29,599 nt of DNA, from positions 1 through 29,599 of the forward strand of contig JAEZZN010000129.1 in NCBI GenBank assembly GCA_023418535.1, written 5' to 3'. How positions within the stretch are numbered: the first letter of the stretch is position 1; each line of letters opens with the position of its first letter. The notes beneath the pieces are model-generated. The model worked only from the letters and a program-made list of their open reading frames with translations. It had not been told where the DNA came from and did no database searches. Source of the stretch: Bacillota bacterium. Its GTDB lineage: Bacteria; Bacillota_A; Clostridia; Tissierellales; Peptoniphilaceae. Position numbers and translations under genes: made by a program. Shown here in pieces: positions 15,859 through 23,700 of the stretch.

Positions 15859-15933
15859 GTAATTTTATTTAATAGAAAAAATGATATTATATTAATTGAT
15901 ATAATAAATTTAAAGCTTATATAAGGAATATAA

Positions 15934-18456
15934 ATGAATAAATTAAAAAACTTTTTTAAGACAAACAAAAACTTAATAAGAGCTATATTAATATTTTTTA
16001 TAATAATAATTACAATTATAATTATTAGAAAAGAAATTAAATCTATCGATATAAGTCAAATTAAAATCCTAATGAATACTACTAGCAGTTTACAAAAAAT
16101 TTTATTTGTAGTTTTAGGTGTTCTATCTTTCTCTTTTGCTACAATATATGACTATATATTAGCAAAATATTATGATATGAAAATTCCTATGAAAGAAGTA
16201 TTTAAGATTGGTTTTATTTCTCAATCCTTCAATAACTTTATAGGATTAGGTGGTCTTGCAGGTGTTACAACAAGAGAACTTCTATACGATAAATATAAGC
16301 TTGATAGAAAAATTGCTAATAGAATTATATTTATCGTTTTATTTTCAGATATAATAGGACTTTTTACACTTTCTCTACCTGCTTCAATTGAGTTATATAC
16401 AAGAAAATATTATTTTATAGGCTCAATACTTTTAATGCTTTTTGTAGCGGTTATTGGATTTATTTTTATAGATATTTTACCTATAAAGAAATATTTAAAA
16501 GATGAAAATTCAATATTTATTAGAGAACAAAGAAAATTAAGAGTATATCTTACCTTGCAATCTTCATTTGAATGGTTGATGGCTGCAATGTTTTTTGCAT
16601 ACACTATCATATATTATCAACCAGAAATAAACTTATTGGAAGCAAGTGCTGTCTATGTAATTTCTACAATTATCGCTTTCTTTTCAATGATACCGGGAGG
16701 ACTTGGATCATTTGAAGCAAGTGCAATTTTTGTATTTGGCCTTATGGGATATAAAACTCCAAATATATTTTTATCACTACTTGTTTGTAGAATTTGTTAC
16801 ACCATTGTTCCATGGCTAATCGGTGTGATTTTGGTATTGTTTAATTCTAAAAGTGAAATAGATGAGAATGAATATGTAAAAAAAGCAAATACTACATCTT
16901 TTTATATTTCATACGTTATATTAGCATGTGGAGCATTGCTTGTGTTTTCAGCTCTTTTACCAACTGTATTTTTAAAGTTTAAGTTTTTCCAAAAGCACTT
17001 ACCAAATATATTTACAATAGTTAATTTCAATATTACTCTATTTATCGGCCTTTGTTTAATAGCTTTATCAACAGGGATACAAAATAGAGTTAAACTAGCC
17101 TATAGAATGAGCTTAATTTTACTTTCTGCAATATTTATACTTTATATGACAATTAGTAAAAACTATTACAGCGCATTTATTGCTCTAGTTATTATGATAT
17201 TACTATTCACAAATAGACAGTATTTCACAGGTTATGCACAAAAACTATCCATTTATAAAACTTTAATAGCTTTTATAATATTAAACTTATTAAACATCAT
17301 ATATATGACAATATATAATATAAGACATCATGTAGACGTTATAAATGGATTTGAAAAATATTCTTTAGAGTTTATGCATGATCATTTTTCAGAAATACTT
17401 TTAATACCATTTTTACTTACTGCAATTTATGCAATATTTCTAAGCATTGAAAGAAAACATATTTCCTTCGAAGGTGTTTCAGAAAAAGAAAAAGAAGACT
17501 TTGAAAAATTCTTTGAAGATAATTCATATGAATCCAATACTCATCTATTTTATATGCATGATAAAAATATATTTCTTAATAGTAAAAAGACAGTGTTATT
17601 CTTATATAGACCTTTTAAAGGAACTTTGTTTGTTTTAGGAAATCCATGTGGAAAAAAAGAAGATTTTGAAGATGCTATTGAAGAACTAATCATATTTGCT
17701 CAAAAAAATAAAATGGATGTCTTCTTTAGTGGTATAAAAGGAAATGTTATCGAAGATTTTGTAAGTCAAGGATTTGAGCTTATGAAAATTGGAGAAGATG
17801 CTGTCGTAAATCTAGATAATTTTTCACTTGCAGGGAAAAAGTACAAAATAATGAGAAGATCTCTAAACTATATGGATACAGTTAATTATAAATTTGAAGT
17901 AATATATCCTCCATTTAATAAAGAGACCATGGATCAACTAAAATCAGTTTCTGATGAATGGCTTGGAAAAAGAAAAGAAATGCAATTTTCAATAGGAGCG
18001 TTTAAAGAAGATTATATTCAAAAAGCTCCAGTATTTATTATAAAACAAGATAGAGAAATTTTAGCTTTCGCAAATATGAATCCTGTTAAAAACACTAAAA
18101 AAATTTCTATAGATTTAATGCGTCATAAAAATAATGTTTTTTCGGGAATTATGGATATGATGTTTATTTCTATAATTAATTGGGCAAAAGAAAATGACTA
18201 TAAATACTTTGATTTAGGACTTTCTCCTTTATCTAATGTTGGTGATTCAATGTTTGCTTCAAAAAAAGAAAAAACTGCAAAACTTGCTTATAAATACGCC
18301 AATAAAATATATGGATTCCAAGGACTTAAAAAATTCAAAAATAAATATAATCCAGAGTGGAATTCAATATTTATAGCCAGTCAAAACAATATTAAATTAT
18401 TAGACAATCTCATTAAATTACTTAATATGAACTATAAAAATTCTAATGAATCTTAA
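15934..18456 (+). CDS. mprF: Bifunctional phosphatidylglycerol lysyltransferase/flippase MprF
   Basis: The 840-residue protein equals the usual MprF length. The first roughly 500 residues are multi-spanning membrane with the flippase-domain features GFISQSFNNFIGLGGLAGVTTREL and MIPGGLGSFEAS. The C-terminal cytoplasmic domain (about 510-830) is a DUF2156 aminoacyltransferase (NPCG, FSGIKGN, YKIMRRSLNY, YFDLGLSPL). MprF transfers an amino acid, often lysine or alanine, from tRNA to phosphatidylglycerol and flips the product outward, lowering surface negative charge and protecting against cationic peptides. AAGGAA precedes the start. Donor specificity (Lys or Ala) is not decided by sequence reading alone. 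Confidence 0.92.
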   Translation: MNKLKNFFKTNKNLIRAILIFFIIIITIIIIRKEIKSIDISQIKILMNTTSSLQKILFVVLGVLSFSFATIYDYILAKYYDMKIPMKEVFKIGFISQSFNNFIGLGGLAGVTTRELLYDKYKLDRKIANRIIFIVLFSDIIGLFTLSLPASIELYTRKYYFIGSILLMLFVAVIGFIFIDILPIKKYLKDENSIFIREQRKLRVYLTLQSSFEWLMAAMFFAYTIIYYQPEINLLEASAVYVISTIIAFFSMIPGGLGSFEASAIFVFGLMGYKTPNIFLSLLVCRICYTIVPWLIGVILVLFNSKSEIDENEYVKKANTTSFYISYVILACGALLVFSALLPTVFLKFKFFQKHLPNIFTIVNFNITLFIGLCLIALSTGIQNRVKLAYRMSLILLSAIFILYMTISKNYYSAFIALVIMILLFTNRQYFTGYAQKLSIYKTLIAFIILNLLNIIYMTIYNIRHHVDVINGFEKYSLEFMHDHFSEILLIPFLLTAIYAIFLSIERKHISFEGVSEKEKEDFEKFFEDNSYESNTHLFYMHDKNIFLNSKKTVLFLYRPFKGTLFVLGNPCGKKEDFEDAIEELIIFAQKNKMDVFFSGIKGNVIEDFVSQGFELMKIGEDAVVNLDNFSLAGKKYKIMRRSLNYMDTVNYKFEVIYPPFNKETMDQLKSVSDEWLGKRKEMQFSIGAFKEDYIQKAPVFIIKQDREILAFANMNPVKNTKKISIDLMRHKNNVFSGIMDMMFISIINWAKENDYKYFDLGLSPLSNVGDSMFASKKEKTAKLAYKYANKIYGFQGLKKFKNKYNPEWNSIFIASQNNIKLLDNLIKLLNMNYKNSNES

Positions 18457-18514
18457 ATTATTATAATTTCAAGTTTTAATGTATAATATAATGGTGTGTA
18501 AATATTTATTAAAA

Positions 18515-18541
18515 AATATATTAAATTTAATTTAATATATT
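18515..18541. repeat. 11-bp AT-only inverted repeat in the ychF leader
   Basis: AATATATTAAA and TTTAATATATT flank a 5-base spacer, just before the ychF ribosome-binding site. It could form a weak hairpin in the leader or be a protein-binding dyad. There is no T-run for termination. Confidence 0.35.
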
Positions 18542-18547
18542 ATGAAT

Positions 18548-18553
18548 AAGGAG
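18548..18553 (+). promoter_or_regulatory. Ribosome-binding site that fixes the ychF start
   Basis: AAGGAG stands 6 bases before the ATG at 18560 and lies inside the coding frame that would start from the ATG at 18542, so the later start is preferred. Confidence 0.75.
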
Positions 18554-18559
18554 TTTAGA

Positions 18560-19660
18560 ATGAAGTTAGGAATTGTAGGATTACCAAATGTAGGTAAATC
18601 AACCCTTTTCAATGCCATTACAAAAGCTGGCGCTGAATCAGCAAATTATCCATTTACAACAATAGAACCAAATATAGGTGTTGTAAATGTTCCAGATGAA
18701 AGATTAAATATTCTTAGTGAATTAAATAATTCAAAAAAGATTGTTCCAGCATATATTGAATTTTATGATATTGCAGGTCTTGTAAGAGGAGCAAGCAAAG
18801 GTGAAGGCCTTGGAAATAAATTTCTTGCAAATATTAGAGAATCTGAAGCAATAATTGAAGTTTTAAGAGCTTTTGAAGACGAAAATGTAACCCATGTAGA
18901 TGGTGGAGTAAACCCTATTAGAGATATAGAAACTATAAATCTTGAATTAATATTCTCTGATATGGGTATGATAGAAGGAATTATGAATAGACTTCAAAAA
19001 CAAGCTAAATCAGATAAAGAAAAAGCTGTTGAACTTGAACTTCTACAAAGAATATACAAAACTCTTGAAACTGGTAAATCTGCTAGAGTTTTAGATTTAA
19101 CAGATGATGAAAAGAAAATAATGAAATCTTATCCACTACTATCTTCAAAACCAATTATATATGTTGCGAATGTTTCAGAAGATGAGGTTCATGATGATGG
19201 CGCTTCTAATAAATGGGTTCAAGAAATAAGAGAATTTGCTAAAACTGAAGATGCAAAAGTTGTAGTAATTTCCGCAAAAATAGAATCTGAAATATCTACT
19301 CTTGAATCTGAAGAAGAGAAGAAAGAATATCTTGAAATGATTGGACTTGATAAACCAGGTCTTGAAAAATTAATTGTGGCTTCATACGATTTATTAGGGC
19401 TTATTTCATTTATCACTGCTGGAGAAATAGAAACAAGAGCATGGACTATAAAAAAAGGAACAAAAGCAGTAGATGCTGCCGGAAAAATACACTCCGATAT
19501 TTCTAGAGGTTTTATACGTGCTGAAATCATATCTTTTGATGAATTAATGCAATATGATGGATCTATGACAAAAGCAAAAGAAGCTGGAAAAGTAAGACTT
19601 GAAGGTAAAGAATATATAATGCAAGATGGTGATATAACACACTTTAGACATAATGTATAG
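18560..19660 (+). CDS. ychF: Redox-regulated ATPase YchF (OLA1 family)
   Basis: The 366-residue protein is an Obg-type P-loop NTPase that prefers ATP over GTP and associates with ribosomes. G1 GLPNVGKST is at residues 7-15, followed by NYPFTTIEPNIG and DIAGLVRGASKGEGLGNKFL, and a C-terminal TGS domain ending in ITHFRHNV, the usual family end. The start at 18560 gives MKLGIVGLPN, as in homologues; an in-frame ATG 18 bases upstream lacks a ribosome site. The CPBP protease gene follows by 8 bases, so both are probably co-transcribed. Confidence 0.96.
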   Translation: MKLGIVGLPNVGKSTLFNAITKAGAESANYPFTTIEPNIGVVNVPDERLNILSELNNSKKIVPAYIEFYDIAGLVRGASKGEGLGNKFLANIRESEAIIEVLRAFEDENVTHVDGGVNPIRDIETINLELIFSDMGMIEGIMNRLQKQAKSDKEKAVELELLQRIYKTLETGKSARVLDLTDDEKKIMKSYPLLSSKPIIYVANVSEDEVHDDGASNKWVQEIREFAKTEDAKVVVISAKIESEISTLESEEEKKEYLEMIGLDKPGLEKLIVASYDLLGLISFITAGEIETRAWTIKKGTKAVDAAGKIHSDISRGFIRAEIISFDELMQYDGSMTKAKEAGKVRLEGKEYIMQDGDITHFRHNV

Positions 19661-19668
19661 GAGGGTAA

Positions 19669-20592
19669 ATGGATTCTTATAATGAAAATTTAGAAAACAA
19701 TAATATCGAAGAAAATTCTCTGATATATGAATACGAAAGAAAAAAAGATTATAATAAAGTCTCAAAATCTGCATTCCTTTTTTTACTATATACTCTAATA
19801 TTTGGTATAGTATTTTCATTTATTAATGATGCAGGTGTATTAAATTTACTTGTTATTTCTTTTTCTCTTATATCAATATACTTCTATATTGGTAAAGGGA
19901 AAAAAGAAGCTATGATTGTAACGCACAAAAAAATGAGTTTTATTGATCTTATATTTTTCCTAGGATTAATGTATGGTCTAAATCTTATTTTTTCCTATAT
20001 TGCTATTTTTCTCGTAGATATAGTAGGACTACCATCCATAGATGTAACAAAAGAAATTTCATTATCTGCTAATATTTTATTATTATTTTATGCAAGTTTT
20101 TTTGGTCCTATATTTGAAGAAATTCAATATAGAGGATTTTATCTAAATCATGTGCGTAAATATGGGATTCAGTCCGCTGTTATAATTTCAACTATACTAT
20201 TTTGTTTTGCTCATATGAATATTATACAAAGTATAGGGACATTGGGTATTGGATTGGTGCTTTCTTATGTTGCATATGTATATTCATTTAAGATGGCAGT
20301 TTTAATACACATTATAAATAATATAATAGCTTTTGTCTCAACTTATCAAACTTCTATAGTAGAAAATTCAAAAGTTGAAATGTTTGCAGGTTTATTAATA
20401 TTATCTCTTATAGTATTTGCAATAATTAGATTAATATTTAGTAAAAAATATAAAGAAATTTTTGAAAACCTTAAATATAAAGGCAAAGAAAAAGAAAACC
20501 TTAATGCTTTATTAAAAAATGGATGGTTTATAGCATATTTTATAGTAGCTTTATTACTATCCATATCCTCAGGTTTTATACATTTTAATTAA
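19669..20592 (+). CDS. CPBP-family (CAAX-like) intramembrane metalloprotease
   Basis: The 307-residue protein has a charged N-terminal tail (about 1-30) and seven or eight hydrophobic segments. It carries the CPBP motifs: EEIQYR with Glu150, Glu151 and Arg155, FCFAHMN with His182, and a later HIINN with His214. These are the residues that form the metal-binding site in Rce1-type proteases. In Gram-positive bacteria such proteins serve in bacteriocin immunity, peptide maturation or signalling; no substrate gene is visible nearby. GGAGGG precedes the start. A final hydrophobic segment at the C-terminus (about 285-303) follows a charged stretch. Confidence 0.88.
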   Translation: MDSYNENLENNNIEENSLIYEYERKKDYNKVSKSAFLFLLYTLIFGIVFSFINDAGVLNLLVISFSLISIYFYIGKGKKEAMIVTHKKMSFIDLIFFLGLMYGLNLIFSYIAIFLVDIVGLPSIDVTKEISLSANILLLFYASFFGPIFEEIQYRGFYLNHVRKYGIQSAVIISTILFCFAHMNIIQSIGTLGIGLVLSYVAYVYSFKMAVLIHIINNIIAFVSTYQTSIVENSKVEMFAGLLILSLIVFAIIRLIFSKKYKEIFENLKYKGKEKENLNALLKNGWFIAYFIVALLLSISSGFIHFN

Positions 20593-20635
20593 AAAACGGT
20601 AAACTTGATGTTCAACCCAAAAAGTTGACTTTATA

Positions 20636-20671
20636 CCAGAGACATTTAGAAATATTTGTCTCTGGTTTTTT
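20636..20671 (+). terminator. Terminator of the ychF-CPBP unit
   Basis: CCAGAGACA (20636-20644), a 12-base loop and TGTCTCTGG (20657-20665) form a 9-bp stem followed by TTTTTT. It lies about 45 bases after the protease stop on the plus strand. Confidence 0.88.
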
Positions 20672-20732
20672 AGTCCTAATATTTCTCCTAGGATAATTTC
20701 AATCAAGCTGCCTTTTATTTTATTTAATCAAC

Positions 20733-20761
20733 AAAAAAATCGGAGCGAACTCCGATTTTTT
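20733..20761 (-). terminator. Terminator of the GH85-GH20 glycosidase gene
   Basis: ATCGGAG and CTCCGAT (20739-20745 and 20750-20756) flank a four-base loop that reads TTCG on the minus strand; A-run and T-run flanks make it usable in both directions. It begins 6 bases past the glycosidase stop and also backs up the plus-strand terminator. Confidence 0.88.
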
Positions 20762-20766
20762 CCATT

Positions 20767-23700
20767 CTATTTTAGAAAAGCTTTGTAAACATATGCTCTT
20801 TGGCGTTTATATTGGTTTTCTACCCAGTTTGGATTACTTACAGATACCTTACCTGTTAACTTAACACCTTTTCTGTATGCTCCTAATACTTTGCCATTTG
20901 GTGTTTGTCTTACATTTACTGTAGCTGTTACTGTTCCACTTACTGAAACTGAATCTACTATTAGTCTTCTATATACATATCCATCTCTGTTTTGGTATCT
21001 TATTCTTACCCAGTTTGGATTTGTTATATTTAGTGTTCCTTCTACATATTCAGCTTTTTGAAGTGTTCCAATTAAAGTTCCATTTGGTGTCATTCTTACA
21101 TTTGTTGTACCTGACATTAGACCTCTTACTTTTATAGTGTCTACTACTAATGGTCTATAGATATATCCTTTATCTGTCTTAATCCAGTTTGGATTATCTA
21201 TTGATACAACACCTTTTACTACTTCTTCACGTTTTGCTACAGCTGTTATTTGTCCATTTGGAGTTTTTCTTAGATTTGAATCTCCACTTGCGAATCCTTT
21301 TACTTCAATTGTATCTGAAAGAAGTGGTTTGTATACATATGCTTCTTGTCCATTGTAATTGAATTTAACCCAATCTGAACCTTCTTCGTATTCACCTTCT
21401 ACTATATCTTCACGTTCAAGTGTTCCTATTACTGGACCATTTGGACTTGTTCTTACATTTGTTGTTCCAGTTATATATCCTTTTGCTTCGTGAAGTTTTG
21501 GTTCTTCTGGTTGTTCTGGTTCTTTCACTTTTGAATTTATCAAAGCATCAACTAATTCTGCAAATGCTTCATTTACTTCTCCTTGAGTTAAATCTTCTTT
21601 TGCTATAGTTTCTTTTGCTTTTTCTATTGCATTTTCAAGATTTTCTCTTGATTCATCTTCTAAATCTTCTTCAAGTCTTGTATTTGCTTTTTCTACAAGT
21701 GAGCTCAATGCTGTAGTGTCTACTACTTGTTTTTCTTCTTCTTTTAATTTAACTGAAGCAAATGCGTCAACAAGTTTAAGTATTTCATCATCAACGTTTT
21801 CTTGAGTTAAATCTTCTGATTTTAATAATTCAGTAGCTGCTTTAATAGCATTTTCTAAATTAGCTTTTGATTCGTCTGTTAATTTATCAGAATTTTCTTC
21901 TAATTTCTTATTTAACTTATCAATCAATGCTTCTATTACAGATGTATCTATTTCTTCTTTTTCTTCTTTTAGTTCAAGATTCTTATATGCTTCTTTTAAT
22001 TTTGCTACAGCTTCATTTACTTCTTCTTGAGTTGCATCTTCTTTTTCTAAAACTTTGTTTGCTTTTTCAATTTCAGATTCTAAAGATTTAACAGATTCTT
22101 CTGTAAATTTATCCTTAACATCTTCCATTAATGAAGGTATTAATTCTAATGTTTTTTGAAGCTCTTCTTTATTAACTTTTGATTGTTCTGGTTCTTTTTC
22201 TACAAGATTTTCAAAAGCTTCTTTTAATTTTGCTACAGCTTCATCTACTTGATCTTGTTTTATTGATTCATCATTGTAAGCATCTTTAGCTTCTTTTAAT
22301 TTTTCTTTTAGATTTGCTATTGATTCTTCTGTCATTTTTTCTTCTACTTCTTCTAAAGCAGCTTCTACAGTTTCAATTGCAAACGCTAATTGTTCTTTAT
22401 TTACTTCATCTTCTTTGATATTAAAGTGTTTTGGATTGTTTTCTGCAAAAACTTTTATCCACTCATTTAATTTTTCAAATTCATAATTTTCACTTGGATC
22501 ATCTGCCCAGAAAGCAATCATAGAACCTATTGTATCAACTTTTGTTCCAACATTTACATCAAAACCTTTTGTTCCTGATTTCATATTGTTCAATGCAGAT
22601 TGTCTATTATATCCGCCTGAATTTTCTCTACCAAGAACATAGTACCAGGAATCGTTTACGTTTAATATATCATGTCCTTTTTCAACAAAAGTAGTTGTTG
22701 GTGCAACATTGAATCCCCACCATCCTGCAGTCCAATATGCAATTATTAATTGTTTGTTGAATTCTTTATCTTCAGCACCTCTATAATAGAAACCATCATT
22801 AAATGCTAAAGGTCTCATCTTCGCTTTAACAATTCTTTCTGATAATTCATTTGCATAATCTACAAATAAATCATACTGACCATTTTGAACTAGATTTGCC
22901 CAGCCTGGATTTCCAAACGCATCATTTGCATATTCATCAGCTCCGAAGTTAAATACTTTCATTCCTTTATTTGAGAAATAGTTAATATATAGTTGAATTA
23001 ATTCTGTTGTAAATTCTACAACTTTTGGTTTTTGTAAATCCATTGTTGTAACAGATTTTTTTGCACCATTGTAATAATGTGGTCTTTCAAAACCTAAATG
23101 TACCATAGCTTCTAATATAGCATCCATATGTCCAGGTGAATTTAATCCTGGTATTATCGTAATACCTTTAGAATTTGCATACTCTATTATTTCATCCATT
23201 TCCGCTTCTGTTAAAGCCTTATTAGCATCTACTGTTAAATTCTTAGAAGCAGCGTATATTCCATTTCCTTTTAAGATACCTTCTTTAACATTATCTGATT
23301 TATAAGTAGCTTCTTTTGTATTTACTGTCATATCATCTAGTAAAAATCTAAATCCATCATTACCAAATAATAGATGTAAATAGTTATAGTCATTCTTATG
23401 AAGTGAATCTATAATTTGTTTTATATCTTTTACTGAGAAGTATTTTCTACCAGCATCTAAAGAAACAATTTTTGCTTTTTCATCACCAAATGGATTTGGA
23501 AGTACTTCATCCTCTGGTTCTTCTACTGAATTATCACTCTTAACATATGATAATGCTAATATATTTGATTCTTCTTTACCTTTTTCTTGTGTACGATAGA
23601 ATACACTTCCTTTATCACCTTCTAACTTAACATCTGTGAATACTGCGTATCCATTTTCATCAAATACTTTTTCAGCTATTAAATCTGTAGCTTTTGAATC

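Noticed and set aside
20767..20830. LPXTG sortase anchor at the glycosidase C-terminus
   Set aside because: The protein ends in the last SH3b-like repeat (AYVYKAFLK); no LPXTG, hydrophobic segment or charged tail.
21420..22091. Leucine-rich plus-strand frames (62 and 74 codons)
   Set aside because: They are antisense shadows of the Glu/Lys-rich repeat region of the glycosidase; no ribosome sites.
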